Under the pieces are notes generated by a model that saw nothing but the letters and a program-made list of their open reading frames with translations, made no database searches and was not told where the DNA came from. Source: Hymenobacter latericoloratus (lineage in GTDB: Bacteria > Bacteroidota > Bacteroidia > Cytophagales > Hymenobacteraceae). From it: a stretch of 64,000 nucleotides of DNA. Location of the stretch: assembly GCF_014199535.1 (NCBI RefSeq), contig NZ_JACHNV010000001.1:868001-932000 (forward strand), read 5' to 3'. Below, in pieces: positions 8,578 through 18,088 of this stretch; the first letter of the stretch is position 1, and the number at the start of each line of letters is the position of its first letter. The translations under genes were made by a program, and so were the position numbers.

Positions 8578-11565
8578 TTAGCGCTGGTAGTACTGCTGCA
8601 ACAGGCTGATGGCCTTAGTAGCCCGCTGCTGGTCGCCGATCTGCTCGGCGGCGCGGCCGATGCTGTTCAGCGACATCAGATAGGTCTGGAACTCCTGGTC
8701 GAAGAGGGCGCTGTTGTGGGTGCTGTAATAAGCCAGAGCCCGCTCGGCGCGGCCGGTCATCGTGTCCATGATTTCGTTGGCGCGCTGCTGCTCACCCACG
8801 GCTACCAGGGCCGGAATGAACTGGGGTACATAGTAATCATAGGGAATGGCCTTGTCAGGCATCACCTCAAACGCTTTGTCGAGTACCTGTTTAGCACGGG
8901 CTTTGTCGCCTTGAGCCAGTAGGGCATTGGCCAGGCGCGAGAACTTGTCGCGGTAGTTGGCCGGGAAGCGCAGGTTGTTCTCGTCGTAGAAGATGCTGGA
9001 GTTGTTCAGGCCCCGGAAGGCGAATTTCTTCATCAGGTTCTCGTACATCAGCTCCGTGGCCACGTAGCCTTCGTCGCCCCCTTTGGGGTCGTAGTTGGGG
9101 TCTTTGGCCGGCAGGATGCGGTAGGCCATGCCATCGAGCTGGAAGTAGGGCTGCAGGCCCATGAAGTCGCGCGAGTCCACGGTGCTGGAGAAGTACACCG
9201 GGCGCTGCCAGTTGTTGGTAGCCAGAATGTCGAGAATCACGAGGCTCTTCTTCTCGATGGCGCTCTTGCCTACTTCCCACTCCATGCGCGGCACCAGCTG
9301 CTTGCGGCGGCCAGCCGGAATGATGTTCATTTTCTCGACGGCGGCCGTGTCAATAGGCAGGTAGAACTTGCGGGAAGGGAAGGACAGCAGGGACTTCGAG
9401 CCGTCGCCGTAGCTTACCTGCAGCAGGGGGCTGTTCTGGTTCACCAATTGCATGAACTGGCGCACATCAATGTCCTTAACCGAGGGTTTCTCGGCGTAGG
9501 GAAGGTAATCGTTGGTGCCTTGCTTGTAGTTGGCATTCTCCATGGAGATGGGCAGCGGCTGCGACTTATAAGCCCGGCGCTTCATCTGGTCGATGTACCA
9601 GTCGGTGTTCAGGTAGCTGAGTACCGCCACGCGCACGTCGGTACGCACGCCCTCCACTTCCTGGGCGTACCAGAGCGGGAAGGTGTCGTTGTCGCCGTTG
9701 GTGAACAGAATGGCATTCGGCGCCAGCGAGTTCAGCAGGTTTTGGGCCGAATCTACCGACAGGTAACGGTCGGAGCGGTTGTGGTCGTCCCAACCCTGGG
9801 CCACCATAATGCCCGGTACTACTAGGCCCAGCAGCGTTACTACGCCAGCCCGCGCCGTTTCTGATTTCACCACTTTCTCCAGCAGTTCCGCCAGGGCCAG
9901 CACACCCAGGCCAATCCAGATGGCAAAGGCGAACGTGGCACCCGCGAAGGTATAGTCCCGCTCACGCGGCTCAATGGGCGGCTGGTTCAAATACAGTACA
10001 ATGGCCAGGCCCGTAAACAGGAACAGCAGGCCCACGATGAAGGCATTGCGGCCGTCGCGGCGGACGTGAAGGAATAAGCCCAGTACGCCCAAAATAAGGG
10101 GTAGGGCGAAGAAGGCGTTACGGGCGGGGCTGTCGGCAATGCGCTCGGGCAGGCCGGCGCCAGCGCCGCTACCCCACAAAATGCCCGACTGCTGAATGTC
10201 GCCCTCGCGGCCCACGTAGTTCCACATGAAGTAGCGCCAAAACATGTGGCCCATCTGATACTTGAACAGGAAGCTCAGGTTCTGACCCATGGTCGGCTTC
10301 ACCCCATCCTGAATATCCACCCACTTCTTATAGTTGTAGAGGTGGAGCGGGTCGTTGCTGTATAGGCGGGGTAGCAACATTTTGTCCTCGGAGGCATACT
10401 GCAGCACGGGGCGGTATTCAGCCACCACGTACTTGTCGCCCTGGCGCACGTAGCGCGGGGCGCCGTCTTCCTGAGCAATGGGCTGGGCGTTGAACTGCGG
10501 GCCGTAGAGCAGGGGCCGGTCGCCGTACTGCTCGCGCTTCAGGTAGCTCACGAAGGACAGTACATCCTCCGGGGCGTTTTCATTGATGGTGGGGTGGTAG
10601 GAGCTGCGGATGGGTACAATCAGGTAGCTCGAATAGCCAATCAGGATGAACACCAGGCTGAGCATAACGGTGTTCAGCAGGCGGCTGCGGCGCTTGAACG
10701 ACTGCTGAAAGCCAAACCAAAGCACACCCACGAACAGGAGCAGGAAGAACACCAGACCCGAGTTGAAGGGCAGCCCGAAGGAATTAACAAAGAACACTTC
10801 GAAGGCACCCGCCAGGGTAGGAAGACCGGGGATGATACCGGCCAGAATCAGACCCACAATAATGCTGCTCACTACCAGGGTAATGATGCCGCCTTTAGTG
10901 GTAGGGTTTTGGGTGCGGCGGTAGTAGTAGATAAAGCCCAGCGCCGGAATGGCCAGCAGGTTCAGCAAGTGCACCCCAATGCTAAGGCCAATTACGTAGG
11001 CAATGAGTACCAGCCACCGGTCGGAGTCGGCCTCGTCGGCGCGGTTTTCCCACTTCAGCATCAGCCATACCACGGCCGCCGTGCACAACGACGACATGGC
11101 GTACACCTCGGCTTCTACGGCATTAAACCAGAACGAATCGGAGAAGGCGTAAGCCAAAGCGCCCACCGCGCCGGCGCCCAGAATCAGCAGAGTTTGGCCC
11201 GAAGTCGGCTCCAGGTTCCGGTCGTCGTGCAGGCCGGGGCGGTGCAGCACCAGCTTCTTGGCCAGCATGGTGATAGTCCAGAACAGGAATAGCACCGTGA
11301 ACGAAGAGCTCAGCGCCGACAGGGCATTCACCAGCACCGATACTTTGGTGACGTCACCGAAGGAAAGCAGGGAAAACAGGCGGCCCAGCAGCAGGAAAGT
11401 AGGTGCCCCAGGAGGGTGGGGTACCAGCAGCTTGTAGGAGCAGGCAATGAACTCGCCGCAGTCCCAGAACGAAGCCGTAGGCTCCAGGGTGAGTAGATAC
11501 GTGATGGTGGCAAGGGCAAATACCAGCCAACCGACCAGATTATTCAGGCTTTTGTAACTCCGCAT
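8578..11565 (-). CDS. DUF2723 multi-pass membrane protein (protein O-mannosyltransferase-like)
   Basis: A membrane protein of about 995 residues. After a first hydrophobic segment it has FWDCGEFIACSYKL and PHPPGAPTFLLLGR, hallmark motifs of DUF2723, a GT-C-fold family thought to glycosylate exported proteins. About ten or more transmembrane helices fill the first 600 residues. A soluble part then carries LFTNGDNDTFPLWYAQEVEG, and the last 150 residues look like TPR helices. ATG 11565 (MRSYKS) is preferred over ATG 11589, since it leaves a short positive N-terminus before the first helix. A TACTTTTG promoter box lies at 11647-11654. General glycosylation of periplasmic proteins is known in Bacteroidota; assigning it to this gene is inference. 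Confidence 0.9.
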   Translation of the reverse strand: MRSYKSLNNLVGWLVFALATITYLLTLEPTASFWDCGEFIACSYKLLVPHPPGAPTFLLLGRLFSLLSFGDVTKVSVLVNALSALSSSFTVLFLFWTITMLAKKLVLHRPGLHDDRNLEPTSGQTLLILGAGAVGALAYAFSDSFWFNAVEAEVYAMSSLCTAAVVWLMLKWENRADEADSDRWLVLIAYVIGLSIGVHLLNLLAIPALGFIYYYRRTQNPTTKGGIITLVVSSIIVGLILAGIIPGLPTLAGAFEVFFVNSFGLPFNSGLVFFLLLFVGVLWFGFQQSFKRRSRLLNTVMLSLVFILIGYSSYLIVPIRSSYHPTINENAPEDVLSFVSYLKREQYGDRPLLYGPQFNAQPIAQEDGAPRYVRQGDKYVVAEYRPVLQYASEDKMLLPRLYSNDPLHLYNYKKWVDIQDGVKPTMGQNLSFLFKYQMGHMFWRYFMWNYVGREGDIQQSGILWGSGAGAGLPERIADSPARNAFFALPLILGVLGLFLHVRRDGRNAFIVGLLFLFTGLAIVLYLNQPPIEPRERDYTFAGATFAFAIWIGLGVLALAELLEKVVKSETARAGVVTLLGLVVPGIMVAQGWDDHNRSDRYLSVDSAQNLLNSLAPNAILFTNGDNDTFPLWYAQEVEGVRTDVRVAVLSYLNTDWYIDQMKRRAYKSQPLPISMENANYKQGTNDYLPYAEKPSVKDIDVRQFMQLVNQNSPLLQVSYGDGSKSLLSFPSRKFYLPIDTAAVEKMNIIPAGRRKQLVPRMEWEVGKSAIEKKSLVILDILATNNWQRPVYFSSTVDSRDFMGLQPYFQLDGMAYRILPAKDPNYDPKGGDEGYVATELMYENLMKKFAFRGLNNSSIFYDENNLRFPANYRDKFSRLANALLAQGDKARAKQVLDKAFEVMPDKAIPYDYYVPQFIPALVAVGEQQRANEIMDTMTGRAERALAYYSTHNSALFDQEFQTYLMSLNSIGRAAEQIGDQQRATKAISLLQQYYQR

Positions 11566-11646
11566 ACGAAATAAAGTGAGGCTGACCACGGCCAGCCCGC
11601 TGCTGAACGACGGGTTTTAGGGTCCGGAAGGAAATCAGTGAAAGAT

Positions 11647-11654
11647 CAAAAGTA
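11647..11654 (-). promoter_or_regulatory. Bacteroidota -7 box for DUF2723 gene
   Basis: TACTTTTG on the minus strand fits the TAnnTTTG consensus, about 80 nt upstream of ATG 11565. No convincing -33 TTTG was seen. Confidence 0.55.
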
Positions 11655-11732
11655 GAGAATAAGTAGCGAGAGCCGCGAATCAGGTTGCGTGCTACCGGCT
11701 AGTTTCTACTGAGCTACCCCCATGGGCACAAA

Positions 11733-11760
11733 AAAAGCAGCTCCATAGGAAGCTGCTTTT
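11733..11760 (-). terminator. Terminator after small T9SS protein
   Basis: A 10-bp stem AAAAGCAGCT (11733-11742) with its complement at 11751-11760 and an 8-nt loop, with A/T runs on both sides. It lies 20 nt past the stop at 11781. Confidence 0.82.
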
Positions 11761-11780
11761 CTAATTTTATTCAGAAGGAC

Positions 11781-12230
11781 TTAGTTCTGTAGCACCAAGC
11801 GTTTGGTAGAAACTACCTTATCGTTCTGCACTAGGCTATAGAAGTACATGCCGGGCGGCAAATCCGAAAGGTTGAGGTTCATGCCCCCATCAGCGGCTTC
11901 CGGCCGCAGCAGCACGCTGCGCACCTCCCGCCCAATGATGTTGCTCAGGCGTAGCTTGTAGTCGCCCCAAGGTAGCTTCTGACCCACCGATACCGTAATC
12001 AGGCCTCGCGAAGGGTTAGGATAAACCGATAGAGCCGGGGCCAGCGCCCGGGCGGCCGCCGAGGTGTTAACACCAACGGCGGGGGTAGCAGCCGTAGGAG
12101 TTACCTGTTGCAGGGGCCGGGAAGGGGTAGCATGCCGCAGGCTAGCTTCCAGCCGGACCGTGGCAGCCAGCAGGGGCAGTTGCCACAGCAGCAGCAGTAG
12201 TACTGGGAGAAAGCGCGTAGTAAGTTTCAT
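11781..12230 (-). CDS. Small secreted protein with T9SS sorting domain
   Basis: A 149-residue protein starting at ATG 12230 (MKLTTRFLP) with a signal peptide ending LPLLAA. A low-complexity stretch of Thr, Ala and Pro (about 30-65) leads to a C-terminal sorting domain of the T9SS type A kind: LSVYPNPSRGLITV, then NIIGREV, then LPPGMYFYSLV and a terminal TKRLVLQN. Such domains send proteins through the type IX system across the outer membrane. Apart from the sorting domain almost nothing is left, so its cargo function is unclear. It could be a remnant of a longer secreted protein or a small surface protein. Confidence 0.83.
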   Translation of the reverse strand: MKLTTRFLPVLLLLLWQLPLLAATVRLEASLRHATPSRPLQQVTPTAATPAVGVNTSAAARALAPALSVYPNPSRGLITVSVGQKLPWGDYKLRLSNIIGREVRSVLLRPEAADGGMNLNLSDLPPGMYFYSLVQNDKVVSTKRLVLQN

Positions 12231-12583
12231 GGCATTCAGTCGGCGTCTGGAGCGCACGGCCAAGCCGCGCGGCAAAGTCAAATAAGTACGATTGTCCTCC
12301 GCAGGACAAAGCGGCAGAAACGGCCGCCTGCCTCTGGATAGACAACTACCATGCCTCATTGCGGAGGCTGTGTTGTAAGGCAGATGCGTAAGTAAGGAAT
12401 AAGGTTGCATAGATGTTTAAGTAAACTTACGACGAGGTATGGTAAAGGGTTGAAGATGAGGGAAGTAAAATTGAATAGAATTATTGCCTTTGGCGCAGTC
12501 CGAGGCTACCACGACGGCTGGCAGCGGATGTGTACAGCAGGCAGAGCCTATACGGCTCCTACTCTCCCGCGACACGCCGACCT
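12231..12583. other. Intergenic region, 353 nt
   Basis: Lies between the start of the T9SS protein and the end of birA (both minus). It should contain the promoter of the T9SS protein. No clear TAnnTTTG box, RNA gene or repeat was recognised. Confidence 0.5.
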
Positions 12584-13345
12584 TCATATATAGCGAATTT
12601 CTTTTAAATCGAAATAATGCAGTTTCCCTTTCGTTGCTACTGCTAAGCGGCCGGTTTCATCCACACCCACAATCTGGCCCCGCAAGCGGCGGCCGGCAGC
12701 TTCGTACTCATGCTCTTCCTGAAAGCGGTACAGCACCTGCAGGTACTCTGCCCGCAACGTACCCACCTTGCCGGAGCGCAGCTGTAGGTAGCGCCGCTCC
12801 AGACTTTCGAGCAGCCGGGCTACTAAAGTTGGCAAGGAGTAGGCGCGGCCGGTCAGGCAGGCCAGGGAGGTAGCGGTGGGTACCGCAAATTGCCGCTGGT
12901 TGATATTTAATCCTATCCCGACGATGCTGTGCTGAATCTTCGGGCCGCTAAGTGTGTTCTCAATCAGAATGCCCCCCAGCTTCTGACTTCCAAAAAAGAT
13001 ATCATTCGGCCACTTTACCCGCAGCGCGGGGTCGGGGCCAAGCAGGGTTACCAGCCAGTCATGCACGGCCAGCGCTACGGCCTGGCTTAGCAGAAACTGG
13101 TCGGCGGCTGGCAAAAAGCCAGGGTGCCATACCACGGACAGTGTCAGGTTTTCGCCCGGCGCTGCTTCCCATTGGTTGCCACGTTGGCCGCGACCAGCGG
13201 TCTGTTTGTCGGTAATGACGCAGCAACCATCCGTGGCCCGGTTTTGGACAGCCAGTTGGTATGCCTCGGTGTTCGTCGAGGGGCATTCGGGCAACCAGAC
13301 AAGCTGTTGGCCCGTGAAGAGCGTTTGGGGGTATATAGCCTCCAC
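12584..13345 (-). CDS. birA: Biotin--[acetyl-CoA-carboxylase] ligase
   Basis: An enzyme of about 253 residues that attaches biotin to the biotin carboxyl carrier protein through biotinyl-AMP. The biotin/ATP-binding loop TAGRGQRGNQW and KWPNDIFFGSQKLGGILIE are present, as is GIGLNINQ. There is no N-terminal helix-turn-helix, so it is not a repressor like E. coli BirA. I propose GTG 13345 as start (MEAIYPQTLF), because a -7 box TAGGTTTG lies at 13370-13377 and would make upstream TTG starts untranscribed. The frame stays open to 13453. It is divergent from rsfS with almost no gap, an order I recall from other Bacteroidota. Confidence 0.92.
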   Translation of the reverse strand: MEAIYPQTLFTGQQLVWLPECPSTNTEAYQLAVQNRATDGCCVITDKQTAGRGQRGNQWEAAPGENLTLSVVWHPGFLPAADQFLLSQAVALAVHDWLVTLLGPDPALRVKWPNDIFFGSQKLGGILIENTLSGPKIQHSIVGIGLNINQRQFAVPTATSLACLTGRAYSLPTLVARLLESLERRYLQLRSGKVGTLRAEYLQVLYRFQEEHEYEAAGRRLRGQIVGVDETGRLAVATKGKLHYFDLKEIRYI

Positions 13346-13369
13346 CTGTTTTTCGTACTTTGTGACGTT

Positions 13370-13377
13370 CAAACCTA
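13370..13377 (-). promoter_or_regulatory. -7 box for birA
   Basis: TAGGTTTG on the minus strand matches TAnnTTTG. Its position, just 10 bases before rsfS and 25 before GTG 13345, is the main argument for the birA start chosen. Confidence 0.5.
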
Positions 13378-13387
13378 ACAATACCCC

Positions 13388-13783
13388 ATGAAAAGTACCC
13401 TGGTTCGGCAGGATTCGGACAAGTTGGCAGATGTAGTAGTGCGCGGCATGCAAGAGAAGAAAGCAGCCGATATCGTGGTACTCAACCTCAAAGACCTAAA
13501 AAATGCCGTGGCCGATTATTTTATAATCTGCTCGGCTTCTTCAGATACGCAAATTGACGCTATTGCCCGCTCGGTAGAAGAGGAGGTAGAAAAGCTTACC
13601 GGCCAGAACCCTTGGCAAACCGAAGGGCGCATGAACCGGGAGTGGGTGCTGCTCGACTACGTGGACGTGGTAGTGCACGTTTTCCTGCGCGACCGGCGCC
13701 AGTTCTACGGCTTGGAAGAGCTCTGGGGCGACGCGCAGATTACCTACGTAGAGGAAGAGGAAACTCCGGCGGCGGTAAGGTAA
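13388..13783 (+). CDS. rsfS: Ribosome silencing factor RsfS
   Basis: A 131-residue protein of the RsfS/DUF143 family, which binds ribosomal protein uL14 and blocks subunit joining when nutrients are short. The typical core is present: DIVVLNLKDL, VADYFIICSASSDTQIDAIA, and GRMNREWVLLDYVDVVVHVF, with the acidic end common in this phylum. Length is as usual. It is the first gene of a likely rsfS-ftsH unit. A near-consensus box TACTTTG lies at 13356-13362, overlapping the region of the divergent birA start. Confidence 0.95.
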   Translation: MKSTLVRQDSDKLADVVVRGMQEKKAADIVVLNLKDLKNAVADYFIICSASSDTQIDAIARSVEEEVEKLTGQNPWQTEGRMNREWVLLDYVDVVVHVFLRDRRQFYGLEELWGDAQITYVEEEETPAAVR

Positions 13784-13882
13784 AACCTTCCCTTCGGCGT
13801 CTTGCAAAATACTGGCGGATGCGCCAACAAACAATCGAGTGGCGTGTTGCGCCTTTGTTTATTGTCTTAGCAACCTCAATTC

Positions 13883-15997
13883 ATGTCTGATACGACGCCC
13901 AAAAAGAAAAAACCTATGCTGCCGAATCCCGCGCCCCGGCCCGGGATGCAGCTCTGGGTGCTGACGGGCTTGGTGGTGCTCATCCTGGGGATGGTGTACC
14001 TCTCCCGCAGCAATCCGCTTATTGAAATTACGCAGAAGCGCTTCGAGCAGATGCTCAGCGCCGGCGACGTGCGCGACATTACTCTCGTGAACGACCGGCA
14101 GGTAGAAGTTTCGCTTAAAAAGGAGGCCATTCAGAAGGCGCCCTACGATGCCGAGCTGAAGCGCCGCGGTCCGCTTTCTATGGACCAGGGTGCCCAGTAC
14201 GGCTTCCGGGTGGTAGATGGCAAAACCTTCAAGGAAGACCTTGACAAGGTACAGGCCACCCTACCCCCCGACCGGCAGGTAGGCCTGAAAGTTACAGACC
14301 GCACGGGCTACGGCGAGTACGTAACCACGTGGGGCTTCATGATTCTGCTGTTCGTGGGTTTCTGGTTCCTGATGCGCCGCATGAGCGGAGCGGGCGGACC
14401 CGGCGGTCAGATCTTCAATATCGGTAAGTCCCGCGCGGCCCTGTTTGAGGGTGGCGACAAGGTGAAAGTTACCTTTAAGGATGTAGCCGGCCTGGAAGAG
14501 GCCAAGGAGGAAGTGCAGGAAATCGTGGAGTTCCTCAAGAACCCCTCGAAGTTCACCATCCTCGGCGGTAAAATTCCGAAAGGCGCCCTGCTGGTTGGTC
14601 CTCCCGGTACGGGTAAAACTCTGCTGGCCAAGGCTGTAGCTGGCGAAGCTGATGTTCCGTTCTTCTCCTTGTCGGGTTCCGACTTTGTGGAGATGTTTGT
14701 GGGGGTAGGCGCGGCCCGTGTGCGCGACCTGTTCAAGCAGGCCAAAGCCAAGGCACCGTGCATCATCTTTATCGACGAGATTGACGCCATTGGCCGCAGC
14801 CGCTCGCGTGGTAACGTGCCCGGCGGCAACGACGAGCGGGAAAACACCCTGAACTCCCTGCTGGTAGAAATGGACGGTTTCGGTACCGATTCCGGGGTTA
14901 TCATCCTGGCTGCTACCAACCGCCCCGATACGCTGGACTCGGCGCTGCTGCGTCCCGGCCGTTTCGACCGTCAGATCAGCATTGACAAACCAGACATCAA
15001 CGGCCGCACCCAGATTTTCAATGTGCACCTGAAGCCGCTGACCCTGGGCCCCGACGTGGAAGCCAAGAAACTGGCCGCTCAGACGCCTGGTTTTGCCGGT
15101 GCTGAAATTGCCAACGTCTGCAACGAAGCCGCCCTGATTGCCGCCCGCCGCGACAAGAAGATGGTGACCATGCAGGACTTCACCGACGCCGTGGACCGCG
15201 TGATTGGTGGCCTGGAGAAAAAGAACAAGATCATTAGCCCCGGCGAGAAAAAGATTGTGGCCTACCACGAAGCGGGTCACGCCATTGCGGGCTGGTTCCT
15301 GGAGCACGCCGATCCGTTGGTAAAGGTGAGCATTGTACCCCGTGGGGTAGCGGCGCTGGGTTACGCTCAGTACCTACCGCGCGAACAGTTCCTGTATAAT
15401 ACCGAGCAGCTCATGGACGAAATGTGCATGACGCTGGGTGGCCGCGCCGCTGAGGAGCTGGTATTCGGGAAGATTTCGACCGGCGCCCTCTCTGACTTGG
15501 AGCGCATCACGAAGGTAGCCTACAGCATCGTGACCATGTACGGCATGAACGCCAAGCTCGGCAACGTATCGTTCTACGACTCGAAGGGCCAGAATGAGTA
15601 CGGTTTCACCAAGCCTTACTCAGAAGCTACCTCCCAGATGATTGACGAGGAAGTACGCGCCATCATTGAGCAGGCGTACGTGCGCACCAAAGAGCTGCTG
15701 ACGGAGCGCCGCCACGAGCTGGAGGTAGTGGCGAAGGAGTTGCTGGAAAAGGAAATCCTGCTGCAGGATGACCTGGAGCGCCTCGTGGGCAAACGCCCCT
15801 TCGATAGCCAGACTACCTACCAGGCGCACATGTCGGGCACGGACCGCTCGGAAACGCTGAGCGAGCGGAAGCAGGAGCACCCCGGCGTTCCGCTGGGCAA
15901 CGACCTGCCCGACCTGAAGCTGCCGGGCGTTGACAACGGCACCGACTCGGCCGGTTCGGCTACTGAGCCCACGGGCAGCGCCGTAACGCCGGTGTAG
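13883..15997 (+). CDS. ftsH: ATP-dependent zinc metalloprotease FtsH
   Basis: A 704-residue inner-membrane AAA+ protease that removes misassembled membrane proteins and some short-lived regulators. Two transmembrane helices (about 25-41 and 149-164) flank a periplasmic domain. Walker A is GPPGTGKT (239-246), Walker B FIDEID (296-301), the second region of homology ends in [10 protein letters not shown], and the zinc site is HEAGH (462-466). A C-terminal tail of about 60 residues rich in Gly, Ser and Pro replaces the usual short end. It follows rsfS by 100 nt, and a strong terminator follows it. Confidence 0.98.
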   Translation: MSDTTPKKKKPMLPNPAPRPGMQLWVLTGLVVLILGMVYLSRSNPLIEITQKRFEQMLSAGDVRDITLVNDRQVEVSLKKEAIQKAPYDAELKRRGPLSMDQGAQYGFRVVDGKTFKEDLDKVQATLPPDRQVGLKVTDRTGYGEYVTTWGFMILLFVGFWFLMRRMSGAGGPGGQIFNIGKSRAALFEGGDKVKVTFKDVAGLEEAKEEVQEIVEFLKNPSKFTILGGKIPKGALLVGPPGTGKTLLAKAVAGEADVPFFSLSGSDFVEMFVGVGAARVRDLFKQAKAKAPCIIFIDEIDAIGRSRSRGNVPGGNDERENTLNSLLVEMDGFGTDSGVIILAATNRPDTLDSALLRPGRFDRQISIDKPDINGRTQIFNVHLKPLTLGPDVEAKKLAAQTPGFAGAEIANVCNEAALIAARRDKKMVTMQDFTDAVDRVIGGLEKKNKIISPGEKKIVAYHEAGHAIAGWFLEHADPLVKVSIVPRGVAALGYAQYLPREQFLYNTEQLMDEMCMTLGGRAAEELVFGKISTGALSDLERITKVAYSIVTMYGMNAKLGNVSFYDSKGQNEYGFTKPYSEATSQMIDEEVRAIIEQAYVRTKELLTERRHELEVVAKELLEKEILLQDDLERLVGKRPFDSQTTYQAHMSGTDRSETLSERKQEHPGVPLGNDLPDLKLPGVDNGTDSAGSATEPTGSAVTPV

Positions 15998-16015
15998 CTT
16001 GGTTAAACCTCATAT

Positions 16016-16051
16016 AAAAAAACCGCTGCCGGAGTAGGCAGCGGTTTTTTT
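16016..16051 (+). terminator. Terminator after ftsH
   Basis: A 9-bp G+C stem ACCGCTGCC (16022-16030) with its complement 16037-16045, flanked by A and T runs, 19 nt past the ftsH stop. It also lies at the 3' side of the minus-strand small gene ending at 16085. Confidence 0.9.
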
Positions 16052-16084
16052 GTGAGTACAGAAGTGTGCTGCATACGCGTAAGC

Positions 16085-16273
16085 TTATGGCACCGGCTGC
16101 CCCCGTTCCTGCAGGTAGCTCTGGAAAGCAGGCAGCTGACAGCCTTTCTCGAAGCCTTGTTGCGCAATGGCCGCTCCAATACCAGGCAATAACTCAGCTA
16201 CCCATTGCGCAAAGTCGGCTGCCGTAGGCTCATAAGCATCCGATGAAGGGGAACAGGGAGGCATATTATTCAT
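16085..16273 (-). CDS. Small hypothetical protein, 62 residues
   Basis: Not recognised. From ATG 16273 it reads MNNMPPCSPSSDAYEPTAAD and then an amphipathic helical part with AQWVAELLPGIGAAIAQQGF and a short helix ending in QSYLQERGQPVP. No signal peptide, no cysteine motif. It ends against the ftsH terminator and is convergent with ftsH. Third-position G+C looks like real coding sequence, and the composition is ordinary for a small soluble protein, but a chance frame cannot be excluded. Confidence 0.5.
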   Translation of the reverse strand: MNNMPPCSPSSDAYEPTAADFAQWVAELLPGIGAAIAQQGFEKGCQLPAFQSYLQERGQPVP

Positions 16274-16650
16274 TGTCAAGTGTTTTGGGGGTAGCTTGCT
16301 AAAAAAGTGCCAGCAGTAAGGCCGCCTTGCTTTTATGCAATTCCAGGCGGCTGCCTCCAAGTCTGAAATCAACCCGAAACGCCTTGCACAGCCCGTTCGC
16401 ACGGCTTACACAGCAGATGCTACCCCATAATCTTGTGAGGTCAGTCAATTCAGGGTTAGTGGTAGTCAGGCGTTTATCTCAGGCCAGAAGATGCCAGGCA
16501 CGCCAGTAGCTTTTGCTGCTGATGGTTGGGGTAGGGAAGTAAGCTGCTGCCACTCCCGGGTATGGCCATACGCCATTCGCCCAGAGCCAGCCGGCTCCGG
16601 CCACTTGCACGGGCAGAGGGGGCAGGGGTGGTACGCATGCCTAATCCTTG

Positions 16651-16658
16651 TACCTTTA
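16651..16658 (+). promoter_or_regulatory. -7 box abutting the LUD gene start
   Basis: TACCTTTA matches TAnnTTTG in seven of eight positions and ends only 4 nt before ATG 16663. The transcript would have almost no leader, so leaderless translation is likely. Confidence 0.55.
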
Positions 16659-16662
16659 CCGT

Positions 16663-17325
16663 ATGGCGGAAACCTCTCGTGACCTGATCCTGCGCCGTAT
16701 CCGGGAATCGTTGCGGCAACCCGCGCCGCAGCCAACTCGCCCCGATTTTACCGCGCCCCTGCACCCCCGGCCCACCTCCGCCGACGACCTGGCCGTGGCC
16801 TTCGCCCAGAGCTTTGTGCGGGTAGGCGGCGTGTTCTATTACTGCGAATCGGTGGAGCACTTTTACGACCAGCTCTTCACTTACAAGAAGGAGAAGAACC
16901 TGGAGCACCTCTACGTGTGGGAGCCGGAGCTAAAGAAACTGTTGCACGAAGGAAACATCGTGTTTCAGGGCGATGAAGCCGATTTCCGGACCCAGGCCGA
17001 CGCCGGCCTGACCAGCTGCGAAGCCCTAGTGGCCCGCACCGGCAGCGTGCTGGTAGCCGCCGCTACGGCCAGTGGCCGCCGCCTCAGCATCTACCCCGAC
17101 CAGCATTTGGTGGTAGCCCGTACCTCCCAGGTGGTAGCCGACATCGGCGACGCGCTGAAGCTGATGCAGCAGAAATACGGCCCCGACAAGCTGCCCTCCA
17201 TGATTTCCCTCACCACCGGGCCTAGCCGCACGGCGGATATTGAAAAAACGCTGGTGCTCGGTGCCCACGGCCCGCGCAGCATCGTGTTGTTTTTACTGGA
17301 TGACGCGCCCGCCGCAACTGCCTGA
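16663..17325 (+). CDS. LUD-domain (LutC/YkgG-like) protein
   Basis: A 220-residue soluble protein starting MAETSRDLILRRIRESL, with the LUD fold: GLTSCEALVARTGSVLV and GRRLSIYPDQHLVVA, then TGPSRTADIEKTLVLGAHGPR, which is the family signature. LutC proteins belong to the LutABC lactate dehydrogenase, but no lutA or lutB is nearby. In Bacteroidota a lone LUD gene often follows rsfS-ftsH, so its role is probably different and is unknown. The end overlaps lpxH by 26 nt, which points to coupled translation with a lipid A enzyme. Confidence 0.88.
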   Translation: MAETSRDLILRRIRESLRQPAPQPTRPDFTAPLHPRPTSADDLAVAFAQSFVRVGGVFYYCESVEHFYDQLFTYKKEKNLEHLYVWEPELKKLLHEGNIVFQGDEADFRTQADAGLTSCEALVARTGSVLVAAATASGRRLSIYPDQHLVVARTSQVVADIGDALKLMQQKYGPDKLPSMISLTTGPSRTADIEKTLVLGAHGPRSIVLFLLDDAPAATA

Positions 17326-18088
17326 CCTCGCGCTGCCCGCCGGCCGCCGCGTGTACTTTGCTTCTGATTTTCACTTGGGTGCCCCCGATGCCGCCCGCTC
17401 CCTGGAGCGGGAGCGGCGCATCGTGCGCTGGCTCGACGCGGCCGCCCAGGATGCCGCCGCCATTTACCTGCTGGGGGATATTTTCGACTTCTGGTTTGAG
17501 TACCGGCATGCTATTCCGCGCGGCTTTATCCGGCTGCAGGGCAAGCTGGCCGAACTGACCGATGCCGGCTTGCCCGTGACGTTTTTTACCGGCAACCATG
17601 ATATGTGGATGTTCGACTACTTCACCAAAGAGCTGAACATTCCGGTGCTGCGGCACCCGGTCAGTCAGCGCATTGGGGGGCACCAGTTTCACATCGGGCA
17701 CGGCGACGGCCTGGGCCCCGGCGACCATACCTATAAGGTGTTGAAGCGCGTGTTTGCCTCGCCGGTGGCGCAGTGGCTGTTTGCCCGCCTGCACCCCAAC
17801 CTGGGCATTGGCATTGCCAACCGCTGGAGCCGGCATAGTCGCCTGCAGAATGGCGCCGCCGATGAGCAGTATTTCGGCGACGATGAGTGGCTGCTGACCT
17901 ACTGCCGCGAGGTGCAGCAGCAGTTTCCGCATGAGTACTACGTGTTCGGCCACCGCCACCTACCCCTCGATGTGGAAGTAGAGGTAGGGAGCCGCTACAT
18001 AAACCTGGGCGAATGGGTCAATTATTGCTCCTACGGCGTGTATGATGGCAACCAACTGGAGCTTCGGCACTTTGAGCAGGAGAAATAA
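17300..18088 (+). CDS. lpxH: UDP-2,3-diacylglucosamine diphosphatase
   Basis: A 262-residue calcineurin-like phosphoesterase that hydrolyses UDP-2,3-diacylglucosamine to lipid X in lipid A synthesis, at the inner face of the inner membrane. Metal-binding motifs occur in order: DFHLG (DxH), GDIFDFW (GDxxD), GNHDMW, HIGHGDG and GHRHLP. ATG 17300 (MTRPPQLP) is chosen because it places the first motif about 25 residues in. It overlaps the LUD gene by 26 nt. The stop at 18086-18088 is followed directly by repeat element E. Confidence 0.92.
   Translation: MTRPPQLPDLALPAGRRVYFASDFHLGAPDAARSLERERRIVRWLDAAAQDAAAIYLLGDIFDFWFEYRHAIPRGFIRLQGKLAELTDAGLPVTFFTGNHDMWMFDYFTKELNIPVLRHPVSQRIGGHQFHIGHGDGLGPGDHTYKVLKRVFASPVAQWLFARLHPNLGIGIANRWSRHSRLQNGAADEQYFGDDEWLLTYCREVQQQFPHEYYVFGHRHLPLDVEVEVGSRYINLGEWVNYCSYGVYDGNQLELRHFEQEK

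Noticed and set aside
14261..15307. Long open frame antisense to ftsH
   Set aside because: Shadow of ftsH caused by strong third-position G+C; no family resemblance.
16663..17325. LUD gene as part of a lactate-utilisation operon
   Set aside because: No lutA or lutB in the surroundings; neighbours are ftsH and lpxH.
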